Shown: positions 1-8,671 of the stretch, in pieces
Numbering within the stretch: position 1 is the stretch's first letter
How the letters are laid out: each line of letters begins with the position of its first letter
Assembly: GCA_947446645.1 (NCBI GenBank)
Contig: CANFHA010000022.1
Span: 25,193-89,192 of the forward strand
Source: Chitinophagaceae bacterium
GTDB lineage: Bacteria; Bacteroidota; Bacteroidia; Chitinophagales; Chitinophagaceae
DNA: 64,000 nt
Direction of reading: 5' to 3'
Program-made: the position numbers and the translations under genes
Notes under the pieces: generated by a model
The model's database searches: none
What the model saw: the letters and a program-made list of their open reading frames with translations, nothing else
What the model was told of the DNA's origin: nothing

Positions 1-801
1 TTTGTTGTGGCGGTAGTTCAGGTTCACGCTGTTGTTAGAGCGGGTCATCACGCCTTGATTGACACTCAGGCTGAGACTGCCGTTAAAGCCTTTTACATTG
101 TTTTTCTTCATCTTAATATTGATGACACCTGCATTGCCAGCTGCATCGTAGTTGGCCGGGGGATTGGGCATAAGCTCCACCTGGTCCAGCGCAGACGCAG
201 GCAATGATTTCAGATAGTTGACCAGATCTGCGCCCGAAAGGTAGGCGGGCCGGTCGTCGATATAGATCGTAACGCCCTGCTTACCGCGCATACTTATAGT
301 GCCGTTCTGGTCTACCTGCAGGCCCGGTGATTTCTCAAGCACATCCAGCGCCGTGCCACCTGCGGCGCTCAGGAGTGCATCTACATTCACTACGGTGCGA
401 TCGGCCTTGTGCACTACCAGTGCTTTGCGCGCAGTTACCTGTACTTCTTTAAGATCGTTTTGCGTTCGCTTTAAAATAACCGGTGCCAGGCGCACGTTAG
501 GGTCCGCAGCACTGAGGGTGATCGCAGGGCCTTTAGCAATGGCATAGTCCATAGCAAAGATCTCTACGAAATAAAGCCCTTCCTTTAAGCCTTCCAGAAC
601 AAATGTACCCGCAGAGTCAGAGAGCCCCGTTTTCACAACTGCCGAGTCAGGGAGACTGTGCAAGGCTATTGTTGCTATGTCTACGGGTTTCATAGTACTA
701 TCTCTCACTGTACCAGAAACGGAGCAGTTACGCTGCGCATGCAGCAGCACGGGAAGGCCTGAAAACAGGGCGATAAGAATGGTAAGGATATGTTTATTCA
801 T
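1..801 (-). CDS. TonB-dependent outer-membrane receptor, N-terminal part (runs off left edge)
   Basis: Read on the minus strand from an ATG at 799-801; 267 codons are open to base 1 with no stop, so the C-terminal barrel lies outside the window. Residues 1-22 are a signal peptide ending LLHAQ. Residues ~25-105 form a carboxypeptidase-regulatory-like beta-sandwich (SGTVRDS...TLSAADPNVRL). Residues ~115-240 are a TonB plug domain with VLEKSPGLQVDQNGTISMRG and VELMPNPPANYDAAGNAGVI, the pattern of Bacteroidota receptors that carry an outer-membrane beta-barrel of the OMP_b-brl_3 kind. By family it sits in the outer membrane and imports a ligand using TonB energy; the substrate cannot be read from this part. 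A -7 box lies about 45 bp upstream of the start. Confidence 0.9.
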   Translation of the reverse strand, partial: MNKHILTILIALFSGLPVLLHAQRNCSVSGTVRDSTMKPVDIATIALHSLPDSAVVKTGLSDSAGTFVLEGLKEGLYFVEIFAMDYAIAKGPAITLSAADPNVRLAPVILKRTQNDLKEVQVTARKALVVHKADRTVVNVDALLSAAGGTALDVLEKSPGLQVDQNGTISMRGKQGVTIYIDDRPAYLSGADLVNYLKSLPASALDQVELMPNPPANYDAAGNAGVINIKMKKNNVKGFNGSLSLSVNQGVMTRSNNSVNLNYRHNK

Positions 802-846
802 GGTGGTTAGCAACGCCACATACAATGTACGAATGTGTTCGTAAAT

Positions 847-854
847 CAAATGTA
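847..854 (-). promoter_or_regulatory. -7 promoter box for the TonB receptor
   Basis: The minus strand reads TACATTTG, an exact match to the Bacteroidota -7 consensus TAnnTTTG, about 45 bp upstream of the receptor ATG. No clear -33 TTG is present at the usual 17-23 bp spacing. Confidence 0.5.
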
Positions 855-954
855 CGACAACTATCGTAATTGAAAAATATTTCTTGTTCTTTGTGAAATA
901 TTTAAGAATTAGGGGAGGAATTCACCAAGGAGAAATAAGTTGAAGTACTCAGTA

Positions 955-1231
955 TTATTCAACTCGGCTTTTGCTATTAATGAATATGATTACGATCGTT
1001 TCATTGTCGAAGTAGAAGTGCAACGCATAAGGCAAGGTCTCTGTATGCGCTATGCAAATATTTCTATATCGAATTGCAAAAGCGTAAGTATTCAACCGAA
1101 TTCTTGCAATGTATCTTTAACTCCTGCGCAAAACGATTGCTTAAACCCTTTACATTTAGCTGCTGGTACCATTCACGGGCAAGCCGGAATTCTTCCCTTG
1201 CAGGAGGTATAATGTAGTATCTATACTTCAT
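955..1231 (-). pseudogene. ParE/RelE-family toxin, frameshifted
   Basis: The intact start is MKYRYYIIPPAREEFRLA (ATG at 1229-1231), typical of ParE/RelE mRNA-interferase or gyrase-poison folds. The frame runs into a stop at 1064-1066 after about 55 codons. A second frame downstream continues the family pattern: RIRLNTYAFAIRYRN, then CIAHTETLPYALHFYF, ending with TAA at 955-957. The whole span is 277 bp, which is 92 codons plus one base, so a single-base indel between roughly 1095 and 1125 explains the break; joined, the protein would have the usual ~90-residue length. The start overlaps the antitoxin stop by 11 bp, as in functional pairs. The toxin is probably dead, unless the base is a sequencing error. 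Confidence 0.75.
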
Positions 1232-1445
1232 CGTCCCTATCCAATTCAGCAATGAACTCATCTATCGAAATCAACTGATCCGGATGATCTTTTATAAAAT
1301 CAAGACGTTGATCGATCAGATTTTTTCCCCACGGAGGAACATCCTCGATGCCGGAATATTTTTCAGTAATGCTGTTCCAGTCCTTTATAGGTATGAAAAC
1401 CCCAATAGGATTACCGTTGCTGTCATAAGTGTGCTGAGGAGTCAT
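1221..1445 (-). CDS. Antitoxin-like protein paired with ParE-family toxin
   Basis: 74 residues starting MTPQHTYDSNGNPIGVFIPI and ending EFIAELDRDDEV. Small acidic proteins of this pattern sit directly upstream of ParE/RelE toxins in Bacteroidota; the YDSNGNPIGVFIPIKDW segment is the recognisable part. Its stop (TAG 1221-1223) overlaps the toxin ATG by 11 bp, so the two were translationally coupled. It lies 47 bp downstream of rpiB on the same strand and may be partly read from that operon. By family it neutralises the toxin and may autoregulate; here the partner is broken, so it may be a leftover. Assigned from the short motif and context only. Confidence 0.65.
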   Translation of the reverse strand: MTPQHTYDSNGNPIGVFIPIKDWNSITEKYSGIEDVPPWGKNLIDQRLDFIKDHPDQLISIDEFIAELDRDDEV

Positions 1446-1492
1446 AACGAATGCAATTACACGGCTCTATATCCGTATAAGGTAACAAAAAC

Positions 1493-1939
1493 CTATATCT
1501 TCTCCACCCTACGCTCATGCCTTCCGCCTTCAAATGCGGTAGCAAGGAATACATTGGTCATTGCTTCCGCCTTTTCTAAAGATACAAAACGGGCTGGCAA
1601 GCAAAGCACATTTGCATTGTTGTGCTGGCGGGCGAGTGATACTATTTCTTCGGTCCAGCAGAGGGCTGCACGTATGCCTTCGTGCTTGTTGGCGGTCATG
1701 CATACACCATTGCCGCTACCACATACCAGTATGCCTGCAGCTGCTTTTCCTTCGGCCACCATTTTGGCTACCGGGTGGGCAAAATCGGGATAATCCACAC
1801 TATCAAGGCTATAGGTGCCTTTATCATCTACCTGCCAGCCGGCAGCCAGGAGCATCTTTTTCAGTTCTTCCTTGTACTCAAAACCGGCATGGTCTGCGCC
1901 TATGGCAAGTGGCAGCGACTTATCGAATGTGGTGTTCAT
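1493..1939 (-). CDS. rpiB: Ribose-5-phosphate isomerase B
   Basis: 148 residues, the normal RpiB length. RpiB interconverts ribose 5-phosphate and ribulose 5-phosphate in the non-oxidative pentose phosphate pathway, in the cytoplasm. Visible family signatures are ADHAGFEYKEEL near residues 15-26, DYPDFAHPVA at 49-58, the active-site loop ILVCGSGNGVCM with Cys73 as the expected base, and HNNANVLCLPAR further on. It begins 2 bp after the tatC stop on the same strand, so the two are almost certainly cotranscribed. Confidence 0.95.
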   Translation of the reverse strand: MNTTFDKSLPLAIGADHAGFEYKEELKKMLLAAGWQVDDKGTYSLDSVDYPDFAHPVAKMVAEGKAAAGILVCGSGNGVCMTANKHEGIRAALCWTEEIVSLARQHNNANVLCLPARFVSLEKAEAMTNVFLATAFEGGRHERRVEKI

Positions 1940-1941
1940 AA

Positions 1942-2796
1942 TTATTCTTCTTTTTCTGCGTCCCTTTTCTTTTTTGCTTTTACGGCACGGCCACTGATGT
2001 TTACCGAAACCTCGAACAATATATACAAAGGTATAAAGACAAGCAGACAGCTAAAAAGATCGGGCGGAGTGATGACCTCTGCCAATATGAAAAGTATTAC
2101 AAAAGCATACCGGCGCTTTGCACGCAGAAACTCGGGCGTCAGGATACCAATGCGCGAAAGGAAGTACACAAGAATAGGCAACTCAAAAACAATACCCAGC
2201 GCCAGTATCATATTGGCCATGGTATCGTAGTAGTTATCGAGCGTAATGATGTTTTTGACCATTGGGCTCAACTGGTAGTTGCCAAAAAAGTTGATGGTAT
2301 ATGGCGCAACGATAAAATAAGAAAAAAGTACACCAGAAAAAAACAACAGGGAACACCAGAACACAATGCCACGCGCCATTCTTATTTCATTGGGCCGGAG
2401 GGCAGGCTTTATAAACCGCCATAGCTCCCAAAGGACATATGGGAAAGCCAGAATAAAGCCAAGCATGAGCGATATGGAAAGACTCATCATGAACTGGCCG
2501 GTAACGGCTGTGTTCTGGAAGTCCATTTTTATATCACCAAGGCAGAAGGCATCGTAGTGCAAAGCACGGCCAAGTGCACAAAACCACTTGTAAGAGATAA
2601 AGTCGCTATGAGCTGGTCCAAGGATAATTTTGTCAAATATCCACTCCACTTTAATAAAAACAATGATCGCGCCAATGAGAATGGCGAAAGCCGAACGTAC
2701 AATATGCCAACGCAGGTCCTCAATATGGTCGAGAAAATTCATCTCGCCCTGGGGATTCTTTTTCCGTTTGTTTAGAAAATTGTTAAGGATACTCAA
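1942..2796 (-). CDS. tatC: Sec-independent protein translocase subunit TatC
   Basis: 284 residues with six hydrophobic segments. TatC is the membrane receptor that binds twin-arginine signal peptides and exports folded proteins. The family motif region FLDHIEDLRWHIVRSAF (TatC HLxELRxR) is at residues 20-36, and the loop FIKPALRPNEIRMARG precedes TM4. The best start is a TTG at 2794-2796, giving the usual Bacteroidota N-terminus (SILNNFLNKRKKNPQGEM); the next ATG (2740-2742) would remove it. An exact -7 box TACCTTTG lies 18 bp upstream. It is first in an operon with rpiB. No tatA/tatB gene is in the window. The asparaginase-like protein at 14608 has a twin-arginine-like leader and could be a client. 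Confidence 0.95.
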   Translation of the reverse strand: MSILNNFLNKRKKNPQGEMNFLDHIEDLRWHIVRSAFAILIGAIIVFIKVEWIFDKIILGPAHSDFISYKWFCALGRALHYDAFCLGDIKMDFQNTAVTGQFMMSLSISLMLGFILAFPYVLWELWRFIKPALRPNEIRMARGIVFWCSLLFFSGVLFSYFIVAPYTINFFGNYQLSPMVKNIITLDNYYDTMANMILALGIVFELPILVYFLSRIGILTPEFLRAKRRYAFVILFILAEVITPPDLFSCLLVFIPLYILFEVSVNISGRAVKAKKKRDAEKEE

Positions 2797-2814
2797 AACG
2801 TGGTATTAGGGCTG

Positions 2815-2822
2815 CAAAGGTA
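2815..2822 (-). promoter_or_regulatory. -7 promoter box for tatC-rpiB
   Basis: The minus strand reads TACCTTTG, an exact TAnnTTTG match, 18 bp upstream of the TTG start of tatC. It supports the TTG start and a short leader. Confidence 0.5.
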
Positions 2823-2883
2823 GGGGGAATGAGGTAATAAGTTGAGATTGATTAGTTAAAAAGATAATAAGGTTACTAATAAA

Positions 2884-2912
2884 TATCCCACACCTGAGTG
2901 AGGTGTGGGATA
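2884..2912 (-). terminator. Hairpin terminator after the sigma/anti-sigma-protease operon
   Basis: TATCCCACACCT and AGGTGTGGGATA form a perfect 12-bp stem around a 5-nt loop. On the minus strand it is followed by TTTATTAG. It sits 39 bp past the protease stop and fits an intrinsic terminator for that operon. Confidence 0.7.
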
Positions 2913-2950
2913 AATTAAGATTCGTATCCTGGTTGTAAAATTTCAGTAGT

Positions 2951-4048
2951 CTACTTCTTGTACACCTTTACAGAGAAAGTATATGCCTGCATTTTCTCTA
3001 TTTGATTCTCGCGGCTCATGCGGCCCAGCTGGTTGGACTTAGGCAGGTGCAGGCTATTGGCGTTAGGAATAGTGTGGAGCAGATCAATAAGTGCTTTTGA
3101 ACTTACGGCATAGGTATTGGCCTCGTTCTGGCTGCCTACTGCTGTGAGCAAGCCAAGTACATTACCCTTTTCATCAATCACCGGCGATCCGCTCTGGCCA
3201 TGCCCCGCTGGCAGCGCCAGAGTATATTGCTGGTCATTGCCCTGGAAACCATTTTTGCCGCTTATGTAGCCCTCGTTATAGGCAATTTCGTCTTTAGGGT
3301 AACCAAGTGTGTAAATGTTGGCCCCGAGTCCTACTTTGCCTGCTGTAAACGTATAAGGCACTTCACCCTTGCCGAACCGGAAACCCTTCTTTTCCACTTT
3401 CAGTATAGCCAGGTCGGTTTTGGCGTTAAAGTCTACAAGGAATGCTTTGAAATAGTCCCCGTCGCGATTCTGGATATAGACTGAGTCACCATCGCTGATA
3501 ACGTGGTAGGCAGTAGCAAAATAGCCATCGTTGGTAAGCGCGAAACCGGTGCCGGTATACTTTACATCAGATGGCGGCGGCGCGGGGAGATTCTTATTTA
3601 CTTTTTGTATCAGCTGGTTTTGTGTGGCCTGCTGCTGTGCCTGTGCTTTCCTGAGGTCTTTTACTTCACGGCTTATGTTGTTGTATTTCGACTGATTTTC
3701 CTGTATTGAAGGCCTGAGGCTCCAGATAGTGATGGTGGAAGTAAGAATAGCCACTGTAGCAGCAACTGCCGCTGTGCGCCAGAAATGTGCAGGTAGTACC
3801 ATATTGATGCCCTTCTTTATGGTTTTGCCAACAGTCTGCTTCTCGTGTATATCGCGCAGCATAGCACGGAAACGCTTTTGCTTACCATTGCCTTCCATGG
3901 ACCGTATAAGGTTCACGTTTTCGTTAAACTCACCGGCAAAGTCTGTATCAGCTGCTAAACGGGCCTTTAGTTCATTTAAATCGCTCTGCTGCAATGAACC
4001 TGCGAGATACGCTTCGGCAAGTTCCCAGGTATTGTTATTTATAGGCAT
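2951..4048 (-). CDS. Anti-sigma-like/trypsin-like serine protease membrane fusion
   Basis: 365 residues. Residues 1-65 resemble the cytoplasmic part of Bacteroidota anti-sigma factors (TWELAEAYLAGSL, then ELKARLAADTDFAGEF). A single transmembrane segment lies at ~90-111, a coiled coil at ~118-152 and a proline-rich hinge at 155-160. Residues ~165-330 are a trypsin-like protease domain with the expected triad: His182 (TAYHVI), Asp212 (KTDLAIL) and Ser286 (GHGQSGSPV). By topology the protease would face the periplasm. It is encoded 69 bp downstream of an ECF sigma factor on the same strand, so the N-terminus probably holds that sigma factor and the protease domain may sense or transmit an envelope signal. 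The domain calls are good; the signalling model is inference. Confidence 0.8.
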   Translation of the reverse strand: MPINNNTWELAEAYLAGSLQQSDLNELKARLAADTDFAGEFNENVNLIRSMEGNGKQKRFRAMLRDIHEKQTVGKTIKKGINMVLPAHFWRTAAVAATVAILTSTITIWSLRPSIQENQSKYNNISREVKDLRKAQAQQQATQNQLIQKVNKNLPAPPPSDVKYTGTGFALTNDGYFATAYHVISDGDSVYIQNRDGDYFKAFLVDFNAKTDLAILKVEKKGFRFGKGEVPYTFTAGKVGLGANIYTLGYPKDEIAYNEGYISGKNGFQGNDQQYTLALPAGHGQSGSPVIDEKGNVLGLLTAVGSQNEANTYAVSSKALIDLLHTIPNANSLHLPKSNQLGRMSRENQIEKMQAYTFSVKVYKK

Positions 4049-4117
4049 GTTTCAAAGTAAAAGTCAAAAGTTAACAATCAAATTCACACATTCTGTCCTG
4101 CAAATTCAAAAACCACA

Positions 4118-4699
4118 TCATTTGGCCTGCATGGTGTAAAAAAGCTTACGTAGCCGTGCAAGGCACTTATATTTCTGAGTTTTGGCATTGTCGGGGTTGG
4201 TATACCCAAAGTCTGCCGCTATTTCCTGCATGCTTTTATCGTTATGATAATAAGCTTTTAATAAAGACCTGCAGGGTTCTCCTATCTGGTCAAGCGCGGT
4301 ATCCAGTTGTTCATAGTGCGCTTCACGCTCATGGTGCACATTTATATCATCTTCGTACTCTACTCCCGAATCGTCGTCCTCTGCCCCGGCATTGTCGAGC
4401 AGGTAAACCGGCTCCCGGTGCTGCCGCTGCAGTTTTTTGTACCACAGATGCTTGCTTATTGCAAAAAGGTACGTACCAACGCTGCAAGTAAGCCGGAAAT
4501 CTTTATCCTGTGCTTTTCCAAATAATACCACCATCGCCTCCTGGAACAGATCGGCCGCATCAGCCGATGCACCACCGTTCTTGATCAACCAGCCATTAAT
4601 AATATGATAATGTTGCCGATATATCTGCTCCGTCGCGCTACGGTCACCAGCTGCCAATGCTGCCAGTAACTGCTGCTCGGTATGTAATGGACTTTGCAC
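4118..4699 (-). CDS. ECF-type RNA polymerase sigma factor
   Basis: 193 residues. Region 2 spans about residues 20-90 (EQIYRQHYHIINGWLIKNGG, ADLFQEAMVVLFGKAQD, TYLFAISKHLWYKKLQR) and region 4 about 130-185 (ALDQIGEPCRSLLKAYYHND then MQEIAADFGYTNPDNAKTQK, the helix-turn-helix). An acidic linker rich in Asp/Glu joins them. The start is GTG at 4697-4699. It should direct core polymerase to a regulon controlled by the downstream membrane anti-sigma/protease fusion. No target promoter can be assigned from this window. Confidence 0.9.
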   Translation of the reverse strand: MQSPLHTEQQLLAALAAGDRSATEQIYRQHYHIINGWLIKNGGASADAADLFQEAMVVLFGKAQDKDFRLTCSVGTYLFAISKHLWYKKLQRQHREPVYLLDNAGAEDDDSGVEYEDDINVHHEREAHYEQLDTALDQIGEPCRSLLKAYYHNDKSMQEIAADFGYTNPDNAKTQKYKCLARLRKLFYTMQAK

Positions 4700-4957
4700 T
4701 TATTAATACTGATTTTTAGAAAAAGTAACCCGCCAGCTGCAACAATTTTATACTAATATGTTTTGCAAACTGATATAAAGGTATAGAATAAAACTGCCGG
4801 ACAACAGCTGCAACAGAAATTTATACTTCATTTTGCAAGTGGGTAAAATTCTTGGCGAGCGCAGGAATAGTTTGATGAAGTTCAACAAAAAAACAACCCT
4901 ACTTAACATTTTTTTGAAACTTATCACTCTATTTCATTTCTTTAGCGCCAATTCAGC
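4700..4957. other. Intergenic region upstream of the sigma-factor gene
   Basis: This is the first part of a ~720-bp gap between the sigma-factor start and the T9SS esterase-like gene. It must hold the sigma operon promoter, but no exact TAnnTTTG box was found close to the GTG. I see no RNA gene here. Confidence 0.4.
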
Positions 4958-5287
4958 ATGGCCATCTCTACCATGCAGAAGACCATTCTTGCAATTCTGA
5001 TAATATGCTTTTCTCATATTCTCTGCGTAAGAAATGCACCCGTCCGCAGCATAACCTTCCAAGGATATGGCGGCTGCAAGGCCTTACTGACCAAACCCAT
5101 TTACTGTGCATCACCGGCTACGGCACATCACGGCTCGGCAACTACAATTACGTACAATAATGTGGACATGGGAATCTCGGTCCATAAAAACGGAGCATGG
5201 GAAAGCAGCCAGGATAAATGAAAATGGAAAAGTAACAGCAATAGCGGCAGCGAAAGCAAAGTATTCCACTTCGTGATGGAGAAATAG
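4958..5287 (+). pseudogene. Small secreted protein interrupted by an in-frame TGA
   Basis: An open frame starts at 4958 (or at the ATG 4973, MQKTILAILIICFSHILC, which looks like a signal peptide). It has a TGA at 5219-5221 and then stays open in the same frame for 21 more codons (KWKSNSNSGSESKVFHFVME...) to TAG at 5285-5287. A strong hairpin with a T-rich tail begins about 20 bp after that second stop, which argues that a real plus-strand unit once ended there. No family was recognised. It could be a decayed gene, a sequencing error, or chance. Confidence 0.35.
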
Positions 5288-5307
5288 GCTTTTGCTGGGG
5301 AGTAAAG

Positions 5308-5346
5308 AAAGAGGGGATGGTGGAAACACCACCCCCTTTCTGCTTT
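5308..5346 (+). terminator. Hairpin terminator
   Basis: TGGTG/CACCA closed by a GAAA tetraloop, extended by GGGG/CCCC after one A-C mismatch and further A-T pairs, followed by TTTCTGCTTTT. It points to the end of a plus-strand transcript just upstream of the esterase-like gene. Confidence 0.6.
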
Positions 5347-5422
5347 TCACCCCGCGTGATTCCGTTCTGAAATATTCCCCCTTAGTTTTCCGTAACTTTA
5401 AATTGAGACCAAAGGGTATTCT

Positions 5423-8400
5423 ATGAAGAAGGTATTTGTACTATTAGTGATTTTACTGCAATATTCCGGAGCTATAGGACAAACCTATTCGCTTACAGTT
5501 ACCAACGGCTATGGCTCGGGCGTATTTCACGCCGGTGATTCAATAAACGTTTGGAGTGCTGCGTATGATACCACCAGGACATTTGACTACTGGAGTGGAG
5601 ACACAACATTTTTGCGAGGCGCACATGAATGGCATACCACATTGGTAATGCCTGCGCAAAATGTGGCCATTACCGCTAATGTGCGCAATATGCCCGCCTA
5701 TAGCATACAGTATGAAATGATCATGGGCCGGGACAATCCAAAAAATGTATACTACTGTTTTCCTGCGGGTATGAAGGGCGTGCTATACCTGTTTCACGGC
5801 ACAGGAGGGCAGGCGCTGAACTGGATAGCCAGGGTGGAATACAGGAGCTTTATAGATGCGGCCATCGCAGATAGCTTTGGTATACTGGTAACAGAATGCG
5901 AGGAAACAACACTAGGCGTAGACGGCAACGGCGACGGGAAAATAAGGTGGAACCCTTTGCCGATTGATTCAATTGCCAATGTGGACCTGGCTAACCTTAA
6001 AGCGATCACCGACACATTTATCAACCGTGGCTCGATGAGCCACTCTACACCACGCTATTGCTCCGGAATGTCGAATGGCGGGGCCTTCTCCTCTGAAGTC
6101 TCCTATTATTTCAACTTCAAAGCAGGTATCTCCTATTGCGCACAGGGATATGATTATGCCATTAATAATACCACTATTCCATTCGCTTTCCGCATGGCAC
6201 AGTATGACGATAATGACCAGGTAGGCCCTGCAGGAAACTACCACGCCTTTCAGCTTGATTCCATACTGCAGGTACGGGGGATTTGCCACGATTATTTGAT
6301 ACACGACAGGCAGCCGATATACCCTGAAAAGTTTGCTCGTGTGCCGGGGGTTTCCGTACCTGCTTCCATCAATATTTACAATGAGCTTGTTGCTGGCGGG
6401 TGGATAGATGCTAATGGCTATGCGCTGAACGACTCTATCATTAAAGCAGGCGTACTGGCCCACCCTTCGTCTTATCTGTCATTGCTTACATTGCCCGTAA
6501 ATGCACAAATAGATGTAATGAGTGAAATAGCATCAGGCAACGCCCAGCACAGCTTTTACAGCGACTGGAATTATGCCTCACTGCAATTCTTTGACCATTT
6601 GTGTAACTACCCTTCTTACTCGTTAACGCTCACCGGCACAATGAGCATATGTGCAGGCGCGACGACGACTCTTACCAACAGCACTGCCGGCGGCACATGG
6701 AGCAGCAGCAATCCCGGAGTGGGCACTGTGGGTGCATCAGGTATAGTGACCGGTATAAGTGCAGGCACTACTATTATTAGTTATACCATCGCTCCATCAG
6801 TTGTGGCTACGGCTGTGGTAACGGTAGGTGCTACTACGGCCGGCGCAATTACAGGCTCATCTGTGGTCTTAATCGGCAGCACTATTACGCTTACAGATGC
6901 AGTTGTTGGTGGAACATGGAGTTCCAGTAACGCACGTGCCACAGTATCTGGGGGCATAGTTACCGGGGTAAGCGCAGGAACAGTTATTATCTCCTACGCC
7001 GTGTCCGGAAGTTGTGGGTTGGCGTACACTACAAAATTGATAAGTGTAAGCGCACCAGCCACCGTCGCAGCAATTACAGGCTACTATTTTTATTTATGCA
7101 GTGGTGCCACGGCATCGTACTATGATGTGACACCGGGTGGCTCATGGAGCATAAATGCCAGTGACGCGACGATTGCTTCAGTTTCAGTAACCGGTGTTGT
7201 AACAGGCGTAAGCGCCGGCACAGCAAGGCTAAGCTATACCGTAGGCTCCGTATCGGCTACAGCCGTAGTCACTGTGTATGCTACCCCATCGCCCATTTCA
7301 GGCTCGGCAACAGTGTGCCAGGGTGGAACCACACAGTTATCTGATGTTACGCCCGGTGGCGTGTGGAGCAGTGCCATCCCTTCATTGGCTACGGTTGGTA
7401 CCGGCGGACTTGTAACAGCCAGCATAGCAGGCACAGTACCCATATACTACACCTTACCCTCTGCCACATGCAAAGCCACGCTGGTGATTACCATAAACGC
7501 AAACCCGGCAGCAATAACGGGGCCGGTAAAGGTTTGTACGGGCCTGACTATTACGCTGACAGACGCTACCACCGGCGGCATATGGAGCGGAACAAACGCG
7601 AATGCCGCAGTAGACGGATCAGGACATGTTACAGGAATTTCAGCAGGTACAGTAGCGGTGACTTATACATCAGGTTCGGGTTGTTCGCGCATTTTAAATG
7701 TAAATGTAAATGCCTCACCGGCACCAATATCCGGCACACTCAGGGTATGCACCGGCAAGGTTACCTATGTGAGCGATGCCACCACGCCCGCTATTTCATG
7801 GACAAGCAGCACACCCTCCGTAGCTACCATAACAGCATCAGGCGCCATCACCGGTGTCTCTGCAGGCATGGCCAATATCACCTACACACTTGCTACTGGC
7901 TGCAACACCACGGCGATGGTTACAGTAAATCCTACGCCACCGGTTACGGCAATACTTGGCGCATCGGTTGTATCGCACAGCGGGCCGGGCATAGTGTTGT
8001 CCGACCTTACTGGTGGCGGCGTATGGAGCAGCAGCAACACTGCTATACTAAGTGTAGGCAGCAGCAGCGGATTGGTAACAGCAAACGTATCAGCAGGCAA
8101 TACCTATATCAACTATATTGTCTCCAACAGTTATGGCTGTAGCAACTATGCCGCAAAGGTGGTTAGCGCCAGCCCGGCCCCGCCCTCGCACAGCGGAACG
8201 ATCACTACAACAGTTGGGGCAACCATTCTTTTGAATGATGCGATGCAAAGTGGTGAATGGACCAGCAGCGATAATAACATTGCCACGGTAGATGAGCACG
8301 GATCGGTAAGTGCAATCGCGGAGGGCTCAGTGAATATTACACATACTATAGCTGGTGGCCATGGCGAGATTCACACCACTATAACCAATGTGGTGATAAG

Positions 8401-8671
8401 CCCCCTGTTCGCGGACGTAAGTCTGTCGCCTAATCCGAACTCCGGCTTGTTTATGCTCAGCGGCACGCTTAGCACCTCAAATAATGTGGTGGTTAGCTAT
8501 GAGATCACTGACATGGCGGGCCAGGTAGTACACGAGGTTTCATTGCTTGCCACCGGGGGTATTATTTATGAGCAGGTGCAAACTGGCAATACGCTTGCAA
8601 ACGGCACCTATCTGCTTCGTCTTCGGTGCAGGGGAGAAAGTAAAGTGTTGAGGTTTGTGATTACGAAGTAG
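5423..8671 (+). CDS. T9SS-exported esterase-like protein with bacterial Ig repeats
   Basis: 1082 residues. Residues 1-19 are a signal peptide ending AIGQ. Residues ~20-90 are a small beta domain. Residues ~100-395 look like an alpha/beta-hydrolase of the PHB-depolymerase/feruloyl-esterase type: LYLFHGTGGQALNW, then the nucleophile elbow CSGMSNGGAF, where the Ser of GMSNG is the expected nucleophile. Residues ~405-985 hold eight Big_2-like Ig repeats of about 70 residues, each with a W-S-S-S-N...G-x-V-T-G-x-S-A-G-T pattern. The last ~85 residues are a T9SS type A sorting domain (SLSPNPNSGLFML, ITDMAGQVV, GTYLLRL). The protein is probably anchored at or released from the surface; the substrate is unknown. 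Its stop overlaps the convergent GH3 gene by 11 bp. Confidence 0.85.
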   Translation: MKKVFVLLVILLQYSGAIGQTYSLTVTNGYGSGVFHAGDSINVWSAAYDTTRTFDYWSGDTTFLRGAHEWHTTLVMPAQNVAITANVRNMPAYSIQYEMIMGRDNPKNVYYCFPAGMKGVLYLFHGTGGQALNWIARVEYRSFIDAAIADSFGILVTECEETTLGVDGNGDGKIRWNPLPIDSIANVDLANLKAITDTFINRGSMSHSTPRYCSGMSNGGAFSSEVSYYFNFKAGISYCAQGYDYAINNTTIPFAFRMAQYDDNDQVGPAGNYHAFQLDSILQVRGICHDYLIHDRQPIYPEKFARVPGVSVPASINIYNELVAGGWIDANGYALNDSIIKAGVLAHPSSYLSLLTLPVNAQIDVMSEIASGNAQHSFYSDWNYASLQFFDHLCNYPSYSLTLTGTMSICAGATTTLTNSTAGGTWSSSNPGVGTVGASGIVTGISAGTTIISYTIAPSVVATAVVTVGATTAGAITGSSVVLIGSTITLTDAVVGGTWSSSNARATVSGGIVTGVSAGTVIISYAVSGSCGLAYTTKLISVSAPATVAAITGYYFYLCSGATASYYDVTPGGSWSINASDATIASVSVTGVVTGVSAGTARLSYTVGSVSATAVVTVYATPSPISGSATVCQGGTTQLSDVTPGGVWSSAIPSLATVGTGGLVTASIAGTVPIYYTLPSATCKATLVITINANPAAITGPVKVCTGLTITLTDATTGGIWSGTNANAAVDGSGHVTGISAGTVAVTYTSGSGCSRILNVNVNASPAPISGTLRVCTGKVTYVSDATTPAISWTSSTPSVATITASGAITGVSAGMANITYTLATGCNTTAMVTVNPTPPVTAILGASVVSHSGPGIVLSDLTGGGVWSSSNTAILSVGSSSGLVTANVSAGNTYINYIVSNSYGCSNYAAKVVSASPAPPSHSGTITTTVGATILLNDAMQSGEWTSSDNNIATVDEHGSVSAIAEGSVNITHTIAGGHGEIHTTITNVVISPLFADVSLSPNPNSGLFMLSGTLSTSNNVVVSYEITDMAGQVVHEVSLLATGGIIYEQVQTGNTLANGTYLLRLRCRGESKVLRFVITK

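Noticed and set aside
7234..8142. Long overlapping ORFs inside the Ig-repeat gene
   Set aside because: Shadow frames of a repetitive G+C-rich coding sequence; no domains.
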